Source: Bacillota bacterium (GTDB taxonomy: Bacteria; Bacillota; UBA4882; UBA8346). Taken from it: DNA of 64,000 nt. This document shows, piece after piece, positions 49,901 to 58,700 of the stretch (position 1 is its first letter; each line of letters opens with the position of its first letter). The notes beneath the pieces are model-generated. The model was not told where the DNA came from and did no database searches. It was given only the letters and a program-made list of their open reading frames with translations. The translations under genes and the position numbers were made by a program. The stretch spans positions 124,001 through 188,000 of the forward strand of contig JAEYPR010000011.1 in NCBI GenBank assembly GCA_023410535.1, given 5' to 3'.

Positions 49901-51862
49901 TTAATTTTCCGTTTCCGCCGCCGCTTCCAGTAATACCTGTTCCATAATCTCCGCGACAGTCTCCACAGGAATCACTTCAACATTCTTCAAGTCTTGCGGG
50001 ACGTCCTTGGCATTTTCCTTGGGAACAAAAACCCGTTTAATCCCGGCCTGCCGGGCGCCGTAGATCTTTTCGACCACGCCGCCGACCGCTTTGATCTTGC
50101 CTTGAATCGAAACTTCGCCGGTGACCGCAATATTCTGTGGAATCGGTCGTTTGGCGAGGCAGCTGATCAAAGCCAACGTGATAGCGACACCGGCCGAGGG
50201 ACCGTCAATCCGTCCCCCGCCGACCACGTTGACATGAACGTCGTAATCGGAGATATCTTTGCCCGTCAGCAAGCGAACCACTGAAGCCGCGTTAAAGACG
50301 GAGTCTTTGGTCATGCTGCCGGCCGTTTCGTTGAACCGGAGATGGCCTTTGCCCTTTTCCTCGCAAGGAAAGCAGACCGCTTCCAACTCGAGGATCGAAC
50401 CGACGAAACCGCTGACGCCCAACCCGAAGATCTTTCCAATCTCTTGGTGGTCCGAAGCTTTGACTGTTAAAAACGGCGATAACCGGCTAACCTGGAAAAC
50501 CTCGAGTAAATCCGCTTCCGCGATTTTGACCTGCGCCAGCTCCGGCGTTTCATCACGGTGTTTATAAAGCGACAAACCGCAAGCGTCCGCCAGAATCCCC
50601 GCCGCTTTCCGGCCTTCGATGGTATATTCGCTGATCAACTCGGCCACCTCGGGGTCGATGTTGATATGGATCCGTTGCGCCGCATTGGTGACAATTTCTT
50701 GAATATCCGATTGCTCCAAGGGTTCAAAGTAGACTTCGGCGCAACGCGAACGCATTGCCGGACTGATCTCGGACGGATCCCGGGTCGTCGCCGCGATCAA
50801 CACAAAGTCAGCCGGGGCGCCTTCCGCAAAGAGTTTTTTGATATATTTCGGAACATTGGGATCGTTCGGATCATAATAAGCCGAATCAAAATAGACCCGT
50901 TTATCCTCCAATACCTTCAACAATTTATTTTGCAGCATATCGTCCATCTCGCCGATCTCGTCGATGAACAGAACACCGCCGTGGGCATCGGTCACCAAGC
51001 CAAGCTTCGGCTCGGGGACGCCACCTTCGGCCAGATCCCGTTTGGCTCCCTGGTAAATCGGGTCATGGACCGAACCCAGCAGCGGATTGGTAACTTCGCG
51101 CGGATCCCAACGCAAGGTGGTTCCATCCACCTCGACAAAGGACGCTTCGGCCTTGAACGGCGTGAAAGGAAGCTTTTTCGCCTCTTCCAGCACCAGCCGG
51201 GCAACCGTCGTCTTCCCGACGCCCGGCGGTCCGTAAAGAATAACATGTTGCGGGAAGGGCGAGGCAATCTTGGCCAAAAGCGAAGTGATAGCCCGGTTTT
51301 GGCCGACCACTTCCTCAAGTTTGGTCGGTTTCAAGGCTTCCAGCACCGATTTGGAGAGGTTGACTTGATCCATCTTTTCCAAATCGGCCAGTTTTTTCAG
51401 GGTATGGGGATTATCCGGTCCGGTGTTTTCTTGCAGGACTTGCATCTTAATCTCTTTGAGGTATTCCTCATGCCGTTGTTGCATCCGTTCGGCGATCTTC
51501 TTCTCAATCTTCTCCTCAACCGTCTTGCGGGCGATCATATCGGCAATCTCTTCTTCAATCTCGTTTAAGATCTCGGGTAGATTTTTCCGTTCCGGCAACG
51601 TGTCGATGGTCGGGTCTTCAAAGATAATCCGTTGCAATGCCAATATGCGTTCTTCAATGAGTTCCGAACGCATCAATTTTAACGCTTCCAATTTCCCCGC
51701 TTTCAAGACCAACCGGTCGGACCCGTACAGGTTTGACAACAAGGCAAATACCGCCGCGACTTGCCGTTCCAATTGCTCTTCATCGAGCAACCGGTCGTGC
51801 AAGGGAACGGTCGTTTGATTCTTCTGAAAAATGTCGGTAAATTTTTTCACTATATTCTTCAT
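49901..51862 (-). CDS. ATP-dependent Lon-family protease, LonC/LonB type
   Basis: 653 residues. A helical, charged N-terminal region (coiled coil about 100-165) is followed by an AAA module (Walker A GPPGVGKTT at 211-219, Walker B GGVLFIDEIGEM, sensor ATTRDPSEISPAMRSRC) and a Lon protease domain with catalytic Ser in DGPSAGVAITLAL and Lys in IKAVGGVVEK. It lacks the LAN domain of housekeeping Lon. The extra N-terminal length favours the spore-former-specific LonC subfamily over LonB. It lies downstream of rplI in the same direction, separated by a hairpin. Confidence 0.88.
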   Translation of the reverse strand: MKNIVKKFTDIFQKNQTTVPLHDRLLDEEQLERQVAAVFALLSNLYGSDRLVLKAGKLEALKLMRSELIEERILALQRIIFEDPTIDTLPERKNLPEILNEIEEEIADMIARKTVEEKIEKKIAERMQQRHEEYLKEIKMQVLQENTGPDNPHTLKKLADLEKMDQVNLSKSVLEALKPTKLEEVVGQNRAITSLLAKIASPFPQHVILYGPPGVGKTTVARLVLEEAKKLPFTPFKAEASFVEVDGTTLRWDPREVTNPLLGSVHDPIYQGAKRDLAEGGVPEPKLGLVTDAHGGVLFIDEIGEMDDMLQNKLLKVLEDKRVYFDSAYYDPNDPNVPKYIKKLFAEGAPADFVLIAATTRDPSEISPAMRSRCAEVYFEPLEQSDIQEIVTNAAQRIHINIDPEVAELISEYTIEGRKAAGILADACGLSLYKHRDETPELAQVKIAEADLLEVFQVSRLSPFLTVKASDHQEIGKIFGLGVSGFVGSILELEAVCFPCEEKGKGHLRFNETAGSMTKDSVFNAASVVRLLTGKDISDYDVHVNVVGGGRIDGPSAGVAITLALISCLAKRPIPQNIAVTGEVSIQGKIKAVGGVVEKIYGARQAGIKRVFVPKENAKDVPQDLKNVEVIPVETVAEIMEQVLLEAAAETEN

Positions 51863-51924
51863 CTAACTCTCCTTCCCGTGACAAACCGGGAAACTTATAC
51901 CGTGGACAACTACCTTAAATAACG

Positions 51925-51945
51925 AAAACCGGCGGGACCGGTTTC
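51925..51945 (-). terminator. Hairpin after rplI
   Basis: AAACCGG/CCGGTTT around a 5-nt loop with TTTTCG on the minus side; a weak terminator or attenuator before lonC. Confidence 0.5.
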
Positions 51946-52073
51946 CGGTAATTTCTGTGTTTTTAGCCGCTAACCAGGATCATTGTTTCCGTCCTGGAAC
52001 TAGCTGGGGACACTGTAATTGAAGTATTTACCGCAACCTGCCGAAGCCGGATATTGAGTGCGACATATATCGC

Positions 52074-52529
52074 TTATTCGGCAACGACTTTGACCATCAG
52101 CTCGGCACTAATCCCTTTATACAGGTGGACTTTGACCGGATGGTCACCTAAGGTTTTAATGGCGTCGTCAATCGCCAGTTTTCTTTTGTCCAGCTCAATT
52201 CGGGCTGTTTTTAGGAGTTCATCGGTGACGTCTTTCGCGGTGATGGAACCGAACAACCGTCCGTTTTCGCCGGTTTTGGCTTTAAACGTAACCGTCACTT
52301 TGCTCAGTTTTTCCGCTAACGCCTTGGCTTCCGCCTCATCCCGCGCTTCACGGTGGATCGCGCTTTCTTTCTGATCTTTTAAGAGTTTTAAATTGCCCGG
52401 GGTCGCTTCCATCGCTAAACCCTTCGCCAGTAAGAAATTGCGGGCATACCCGTCGGATACTTCTTTTACTTCGCCTTTTTTGCCTAATGCTTTGACATCT
52501 TGTTTCAAGATAACTTTCATTTGTTTCAC
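52074..52529 (-). CDS. rplI: Large-subunit ribosomal protein bL9
   Basis: A 151-residue standard-length bL9: MKVILKQDVKALGKKGEVKE, VSDGYARNFLLAKGLA, a long connecting helix and the C-terminal domain. It lies 4 bp after the MazG-like gene. Confidence 0.97.
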   Translation of the reverse strand: MKQMKVILKQDVKALGKKGEVKEVSDGYARNFLLAKGLAMEATPGNLKLLKDQKESAIHREARDEAEAKALAEKLSKVTVTFKAKTGENGRLFGSITAKDVTDELLKTARIELDKRKLAIDDAIKTLGDHPVKVHLYKGISAELMVKVVAE

Positions 52530-52533
52530 CCGC

Positions 52534-52854
52534 CTAATATCGGTTTCGATCTTTCAAATAATTTTCCAAATTGGTGACATCGCCATACCATTGTTCAATC
52601 TCATGTTCCTGCATGACCTGGGACTGTAACTTGCTACGAATATTCTCGTCAAGCTTTGTGAAGGAGATACCTAGCCGCCGCGCCAAAAAATAACAGCTGA
52701 TGACCAAACCCGCCAAAGCATCCTGGAGCAACTCCTGGTTGTTTTTGATCAACGCTTTAAACAAGGTGCCCATACCGGCAACCAACTCGGCTTTGATCCA
52801 TTCGATGGTGCGCAGATTTTTGACGATATTGAAGTCCGGGTTGTTAGAAGACAT
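52534..52854 (-). CDS. MazG-like family protein
   Basis: 106 residues, helical, with the pattern of the short MazG-like proteins often found next to rplI or rpsR in Clostridia (DFNIVKNLRTIEWIKAELVA, LVISCYFLARRLGISFTKLD). The acidic metal-site motif of true nucleotide pyrophosphohydrolases is weak, so enzymatic activity is unsure. It is probably co-transcribed with rplI. Confidence 0.8.
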   Translation of the reverse strand: MSSNNPDFNIVKNLRTIEWIKAELVAGMGTLFKALIKNNQELLQDALAGLVISCYFLARRLGISFTKLDENIRSKLQSQVMQEHEIEQWYGDVTNLENYLKDRNRY

Positions 52855-53106
52855 AAAGCCGTTCCCCCTTCAACCCATGTTATTCTCTACAGTTGCTATT
52901 TTTTCCTGCGCTTAATTCACTTTGTGATGTAAATTTCAAACAACAAATTTCTGCTTTGGAACTCGGTCTCTTTATCATATATCCGATGGTCCCATTGCAT
53001 TCCTACCGATCACTTGAGCCTATGTCGCTCCACCCGCTTTTTTCTTAATTCGCCGGCGCAAGCAGCGACAGGTAGCTAGCGTGGACGACTGGAAGTTCAA
53101 AGATAA

Positions 53107-53130
53107 AAAAAGAAGCCTTTCGGCCTCTTT
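53107..53130 (-). terminator. rpsR terminator
   Basis: On the minus strand AAAAAGAGGCC, loop GAAA, GGCTTCTTTTT (one G-U), continuing into T. Confidence 0.8.
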
Positions 53131-53379
53131 TTATTCGCTGGTATATGGCAGTAACGCGATTTGCCGTGCCCGTTTGATCGCTGCGGTCAATTGGCGTTGA
53201 TGAACAGCGCAGTTGCCGGAGATCCGACGCGGCAGAATCTTACCCCGTTCGGTAACATATTTCCGCATTTTGCCGATTTCTTTATAGTCAATGTCTTGAA
53301 CTTTATCGACACAGAAAGCGCATACTTTCTTTTTGGGGCGACGACCACCACGGCCGCCTTCTTTATCATTTCTGGGCAT
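53131..53379 (-). CDS. rpsR: Small-subunit ribosomal protein bS18 (zinc-type)
   Basis: 82 residues: a basic Gly-rich N-terminus, CxxC (KKKVCAFCVDKV), GKILPRRISGNCAVHQRQLT. The retained Cys residues mark the zinc-binding paralogue type. Third gene of the rpsF-ssb-rpsR operon. Confidence 0.96.
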   Translation of the reverse strand: MPRNDKEGGRGGRRPKKKVCAFCVDKVQDIDYKEIGKMRKYVTERGKILPRRISGNCAVHQRQLTAAIKRARQIALLPYTSE

Positions 53380-53400
53380 TGTTTTTCACCTCTTTTGACA

Positions 53401-53811
53401 CTAGAATGGAAGATCGTCTAAATTTACGCCGCCGACATCACCGCCGGAACTCGCTGAACCGGACGAACCGGCTCCCGAACCCGGAGCGTCATCACGACCC
53501 CTGTCCAAAAATTGGACTTGGTTGGCAACAACTTCGGCAACCCGTCTCTTTTGGCCGTCTTTATCCTCATAGCTACGAATCTGCAGCCGTCCTTCAACAG
53601 CAGTGAGACGTCCTTTTTTCAGGTAATTTGCACAAAGTTCGGCTGTTTTTTGCCAACAGATGATCCGGATGAAGTCCGCTTCCCGCTCCCCTTGTTGGTT
53701 CGTGGTAGGACGGTCGACTGCCAAATCAAAGTTGGTAACTGCCGTGCCGTTTGGAGTATAACGAAGTTCCGGATCCCGGGTTAATCGCCCGATGAGTACG
53801 ATATGATTCAT
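53401..53811 (-). CDS. ssb: Single-stranded DNA-binding protein
   Basis: 136 residues. The OB-fold starts MNHIVLIGRLTRDPELRYT and contains WQKTAELCANYLKKGR; a Gly/Ser/Pro linker leads to the acidic tip DDLPF, which docks repair and replication partners. The linker is rather short. It lies between rpsF and rpsR, the classic order. Confidence 0.97.
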   Translation of the reverse strand: MNHIVLIGRLTRDPELRYTPNGTAVTNFDLAVDRPTTNQQGEREADFIRIICWQKTAELCANYLKKGRLTAVEGRLQIRSYEDKDGQKRRVAEVVANQVQFLDRGRDDAPGSGAGSSGSASSGGDVGGVNLDDLPF

Positions 53812-53829
53812 CTCGTTCCTCTCCTTCGC

Positions 53830-54117
53830 TTACTCTTCTCGTTTGATGAGTAAATGACGAATGACTTCGTCATTGATGCGCAGTAACCGTTCGAGTTCTT
53901 GCGCAACTTCTTTGGCGGACTTGAAGTTCATCAACACATAGTAGCCGTCGAATCTGCCGTCAATTTCATAAGCAAGACGCCGCTTGCCCCAACGGTCGGT
54001 TTTAGCAATCTCACCGTTACCGTTTTTGACAACATCTTCGAAGCGGGTGACCACTGCGTTGATGGCTTCCTCTTCCAATTCCGTCTTGAGGATATACATC
54101 GCCTCATAATCCCGCAT
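53830..54117 (-). CDS. rpsF: Small-subunit ribosomal protein bS6
   Basis: 95 residues: MRDYEAMYILKTELEEEAIN, KTDRWGKRRLAYEIDGRFDG, LLRINDEVIRHLLIKRE. First gene of the operon. AGGAGGTG precedes the start, and a promoter and folded leader lie just upstream. Confidence 0.97.
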   Translation of the reverse strand: MRDYEAMYILKTELEEEAINAVVTRFEDVVKNGNGEIAKTDRWGKRRLAYEIDGRFDGYYVLMNFKSAKEVAQELERLLRINDEVIRHLLIKREE

Positions 54118-54123
54118 TCGATA

Positions 54124-54181
54124 ACACCTCCTCCCTATGGACTCATCGGCTCCGCGAGCGGAGCAGGGAAGTCACCGTAGT
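54124..54181 (-). promoter_or_regulatory. rpsF leader, possible S6:S18-binding hairpin
   Basis: The minus-strand leader pairs CTCCGC/GCGGAG inside a CCCT..AGGG closure and has an unpaired GCCGATGAGTCC segment on the 3' side. Position and shape fit the known S6:S18 autoregulatory leader; the exact motif was not checked. Confidence 0.4.
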
Positions 54182-54210
54182 ATTATACCACTAGTCCCAA
54201 ACCGATTCAA
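54182..54210 (-). promoter_or_regulatory. rpsF-ssb-rpsR promoter
   Basis: TTGAAT (54210-54205), a 17-bp spacer, TATAAT (54187-54182), on the minus strand. Confidence 0.8.
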
Positions 54211-54291
54211 GGGTTTATTTGGTGAGTTTGGGGCCGGCTGGATGAGGATCAGCCACAATCGCTGCCCTCGTCCCAGCCCAATGATTCGCAG

Positions 54292-54543
54292 TTATCCACA
54301 GGAAGAGATCATTTACTAACAAAATGATCTAAGTTATTCACAAAACGATCTGAGTTATTAACAAAATGAGATCACTTATTCACAAAATGATCTCATTTAC
54401 TAACAGAAATAGATCAGTTATTCACAAAATGAGATCATTTACTAACAGAATGATCTGAGTTATTAACAAAACGATCTAAGTTATTCACAGAATGAGATCA
54501 TTGAGTAACAAAATGGGATCAGTTATCCACAAAATGGTCTCCA
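54292..54543. repeat. 21-bp-period tandem array of 12 DnaA-box-like units
   Basis: Twelve units begin at 54292 and every 21 bp to 54523, with no slip. Leading 9-mers in order: TTATCCACA, TTACTAACA, TTATTCACA, TTATTAACA, TTATTCACA, TTACTAACA, TTATTCACA, TTACTAACA, TTATTAACA, TTATTCACA, TGAGTAACA, TTATCCACA. Two are exact E. coli-type DnaA boxes and four more match TTATNCACA. The other 12 bases are mostly RAATGATCT plus three bases, or RAATGAGATC plus two, so nearly every unit has a GATC. A half unit precedes the array. It is intergenic, 82 bp upstream of the rpsF -35. Confidence 0.93.
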
Positions 54544-54900
54544 TGGGCTTGCCGCAGGGCGCCTCACCCCTTGCGATGCCTGGCAGCCGGTAGTTTTCCA
54601 GTGCCATTCCCCTCTCTACTTAGAGACCTGCTCCGATGTTATCTCAGTAAAGAGGGGAACCTTGTTTTACTGGGGTTTTTGCAACATCAACCGGATTTTT
54701 GCTGTTACTTGGGGATACCCGACCTCTGAGTCGTTTCTTTGATTAATTCCTGCATCTTCGTCACCCCATCCAAAAAGTTTCTTCCGGCACGATAAAACAA
54801 TCCCCGCTCTTCCGCCGTCTTGATTTGACAAAATATTCAAAAGAGAGGGGATTGCCCGGGTGCACTATTCGTAGGATGTCTGGGAAGGGTGAGTCGAGGC
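54544..54900. other. Intergenic region after the array
   Basis: No supported gene. A hairpin CCCCTCTCTACT/AGTAAAGAGGGG (one mismatch) spans about 54609-54658. An open frame at 54761-55111 is a shadow of the DUF1573-like remnant. Confidence 0.5.
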
Positions 54901-55313
54901 CTATCCCCCGATCTCGCCAAGCAGCTTGATCCGCTTCATTGGTTCCTCCGGATCGTTTGAGCCAATCAATATTAACTTGGTATACCTGCCGCGATATTTG
55001 GTCTTGCTGGCGTCGAAGCTGACTTTGACTGCAATCTTGTTTCCCGGTTGGGTCGTCAGCGGGAGGTTGGTTTGGGTTCCGTCTTGGGTCATGAACTGAA
55101 AGGTTGTGCAAGGGCGATCAACGGTGATGGAATTGAGGGTTAAGTCGGATTGCCCGGCGTTTTGGATGGTTATAGTTTGCTCTTTGTCTTGCCGATGTCA
55201 AAGAGGTCGCTCGAAACGGTTATTTTGGGTTTGGATAAGTCGGTTGCTGTAACGATGAATGAGCAGACCATTATTAACAACAAAGCTGATATGAATACAT
55301 ATTTTCGTTTCAT
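54901..55313 (-). pseudogene. DUF1573-like exported protein, split by a frameshift
   Basis: The ATG at 55313 behind GGAGG begins a signal peptide (YVFISALLLIMVCSFIVTAT) and DLSKPKITVSSDLFDIGKTK, then stops at TAA 55170. One frame over, the text continues without a break: KEQTITIQNAGQSDLTLNS, ITVDRPCTTFQFM, and KTKYRGRYTKLILIGSNDPE to 54901. One missing base near 55181-55192 explains this. The domain resembles DUF1573/ASH-like Ig modules of exported proteins. It could be a real pseudogene or a sequencing error. Confidence 0.75.
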
Positions 55314-55373
55314 GATAACCTCCGATTCGTCTTGAAGAAAAGCACAGCCTGAAGACTGTGCATGTAGTAAGAC

Positions 55374-55697
55374 TTATTGTCCACCTAAAACCCCCCATCC
55401 ATCGGAATAACCTCCATAAGGCTTACTGAGTTGATCTAATAATTCTTGGATTTTTATAAAGTCATCATATACAAGCATCATTTTTTTGGAGCAATAACAC
55501 GTCCAATCTTGAGTTTCATTATCTTGTTCTACGCTACAATCGAACCCATATTTTTCAACATGGACTAAAATCTTTTCTCCACTTTGTTTATTTGGAACAG
55601 CTATAAAAAAATCAACAATATGCGGTTTACTAAAATCAGTTCCATGTTCATATAGTGTTTTCAAAGCTCCTCCATCCGAATCATTAGGAAATTGCAT
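55374..55697 (-). CDS. RraB-like protein, putative immunity protein of the RHS toxin
   Basis: 107 residues: MQFPNDSDGGALKTLYEHGT, DFSKPHIVDFFIAVPN, TCYCSKKMMLVYDDFIKIQE, PYGGYSDGWGVLGG. This is the pattern of RNase E inhibitor RraB-domain proteins (also used in small stand-alone genes). The ATG at 55697 follows AGGAGG by ten bases. It lies 42 bp downstream of the RHS toxin stop, on the same strand, the normal slot for an immunity gene. It is AT-rich, like the toxin tip. The immunity role is inferred from position. Confidence 0.75.
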   Translation of the reverse strand: MQFPNDSDGGALKTLYEHGTDFSKPHIVDFFIAVPNKQSGEKILVHVEKYGFDCSVEQDNETQDWTCYCSKKMMLVYDDFIKIQELLDQLSKPYGGYSDGWGVLGGQ

Positions 55698-55738
55698 TAA
55701 ATGAGCCTCCTTTTTATCGAGGATAATAACAAAGTTTT

Positions 55739-58700
55739 TTAAGACGAATATGGATTTTCTGTAAAATGAGTGTAACGATACTCTCCAGTACAAGGGTCTT
55801 TCCATAGTTGCATTTGAAGCCATTCTATGGGGAAAAATAATGTCATGAAATTAAGTACTCCACCAGCTGCTCCTCCACCCTTTCCGCCTAAGAGTTTATA
55901 ACCAGGAGATTTAATTTTATTATAGGAGTTGGGATTACCTTTGTACCATCCCATTTCTTGCATTAATCGAGCTTCACCTTTAAAGGATTCAACTGTATTC
56001 GGTGCTTGAAAATGAGTTTTGTTTATAACTGGGTCATTATATTCTAGGGACAACCTCCTTGCGGACTGTTCCATCCTTTTTTGTCCACCTTTTCCAGCAT
56101 AAGTGTTTGTGCTTTGAAAGTCTATTTTATAGTACCCATCCCCCATTAATCCAGATGGATCTACAAAATTAATAGGATCACTCCCACAGTAACTGTAAAG
56201 GCCACTGTCTCCCCCACTAAACCCAATCGGGTCCTTCCCCGTCCATCTTCCAATCTCACTGTCATAATCCCTCGCTCCATACCGTACCAATTTCGTCTGC
56301 GAATCCCAAACTCCTCCCGCAAACCCAAACGGCTGGAACCCCGGATTGGTATCTTGCAATACATTCCCAAATTCATCATAGTCCATCCGTTGCACTACTA
56401 GTCCAGTACTAACGTTCACAACCAATCTCGGACTACCCAAGTGATCCGCTACAATCCGATAAGTAACGCCACCCTTGATCAGATAATCCGGCACAATCGA
56501 ACTCGTCCCATAGACAAACCTAGTCACAACATTATTACTGCCATCCAGTTCAACCACGGGCTTCAAATCATCCTGATACAAAAATCCTTGCACGAAAACC
56601 CCGTTAACCTTCTTGCCAATCCTTCTTCCGGCGCCATCAACGACATACTCTAATCTAGTGCCATCCACCAGCGTGACAGACTTCAGATTCCCCAGTACGT
56701 CATAATCATACAACGTTGTCCCGTTGCTATCGGTCTTCCGTTGCAACTCGCCATTAGCGGAATACTGATAGCTACTGTCGCCATACTTGATTAACCGGTC
56801 TTGAGCATCATATTGGGTCAAACTCACACTGCCATTCACTCCAATATAACTCGTCCGGTTTCCATTGGAATCATACTCATAATGTCCAACCAAAACGCCG
56901 TCCTGCGTGACATCCGTCAACTGCCCGATCGCATCGTAATCATAATGATAGGTATGGGTTTGACCGTCAACCATCTCCGTCTTATCGGTAATCCGGCCCA
57001 GAGCATCATAAGTATATTGGGTTTCAAATAAGTTCGTTCCACTACTCGTAACCTTGTAATCTTTCACCTCGCCAAACTCCGTCCGGCTGACCACCGCGTC
57101 ACTGACATTGCCAATCGTACTTCCAGTATACATCCCGTTGGTTGCATCGTAACCGATCGCCAAGTTGCCGGCATTCGTAAGTTGACCGTCGTTGTTATAC
57201 TGATAACTTACCTTATTTGCATCATTCACACTCTGGCTGTCCACCAGGAAGTCACTGTTATAGGTTACGCCGACTTTCCCTTGAATCAATCCTGCCCAAG
57301 TAACCGCAGTTGGTAACGCCCCATCATAAGTATTGGTTAGCGTTCCGTTATCCGGAGCAATGATATTCTTCAATTGCCCGGTATTGGCATCATAAGCATA
57401 GGTCAATTCGCCTTCGGGCAATTGCAAGCCAATTAGTTTCCCTTGGGTGTTATACGCAAAACCGATTGTCTTGCCGTCCGGGCGAGTCACGAAAGTCGGT
57501 TGTTTCGCCAAGTTGTAATCATATTGAGTCGTCGTCGCTCCGCTATCCAGTAGGGGCGGGTTATAGGTATCGGCCAAATCCACCGCGGTATAAGTAAAGT
57601 TGTGGGCTCCCTTGTCCGGCGGAGTCAAGTTGGTTACATTTCCATTGGCATCGTAGTTGAACGCGATTGCTTTCCCGTTAGGCAGCGTTTGCTTGATGAC
57701 CCGGCCGACCGGATCGTAGTCAAAGCTGGTTTTCCGGTTTAAGGGATCTAAAACATAATCGATATAACCGTTGCTTTTAAAGAAGACTTTACTGATGCGC
57801 GCGGTGCTGCCCGCGCCTTCGGTGATTTGATATAACCGGCCGCGTTCATCGTAGGCGAATGCGACGGGGGCGAGACCGGGGGTTTCCACTTTGATGACCC
57901 GTCCTTGGTCATCTAACGTTGAAACGCTCTTTCGCCCCAGCGGAGTAGTACTGGTGATGGTATGAGTCGTTGCATCGTATACACTGGTGAAAGTTTTCGT
58001 CCCATTAATCGTGGTGGCATCGGTTAAGGTCTTGACGCTTAAAATGTTATCCAGATCGCTTAATGTAACCGAGCGGGTGCTGGTCATTGAATACGTTTTC
58101 CCGCTGGGTGTTTTCATTTGAACCGAACTGATGATCGGCGCTTGCATCGCAAAGCGCGGATCGGCGCCTTTCTGGATCTTGGTAACGGTTCCATCCGGAG
58201 CGGTTGTCGTCTCACTAAAATCGCTACCGTATACCGTCTTGCGAGTCCCACCGCAACAACCCGAAGTCGCTTGCGTAATTGAACCGTTACTACCGACTTC
58301 AATCGAATAATCGGTAATATAAGCGGCTTGGCTGTCCTTGCCTTTGGTGCTGCGAACGACCCTGCCGTTCGCGTTCTCAGTGCGTGAAAGTTCGGTATAA
58401 CCGCCGGCAGGGTTTTCATCACGAGTTAGTAGACCATTCTCATCATAGGTAAAGGTATGGACCCCACCTTTGGGATCGGTGAAGGTATGTAATAGACCGC
58501 CATCGTAATAAGTGCAACGGTAGCTTTCATTGGCGGCGTTGGTTACGGTCTGTAAGTATCCGGATGAATCGACCGCCAATACCGTTCGTTGACCAAACGG
58601 CCCAACGATCGCGGTTGGATTACCGCTGCCATCCCGTTCGATCGTCGTCGTATTGTTATTCAAATCGACGACACTGATCAACCGGCCGTTGGCATCATAG

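Noticed and set aside
54292..54543. CRISPR array
   Set aside because: Units are contiguous 21-mers without unique spacers, no leader and no cas gene is in the window.
54761..55111. 116-codon minus-strand open frame
   Set aside because: It is a shadow of the DUF1573-like reading, which has a signal peptide, ribosome site and coherent domain.
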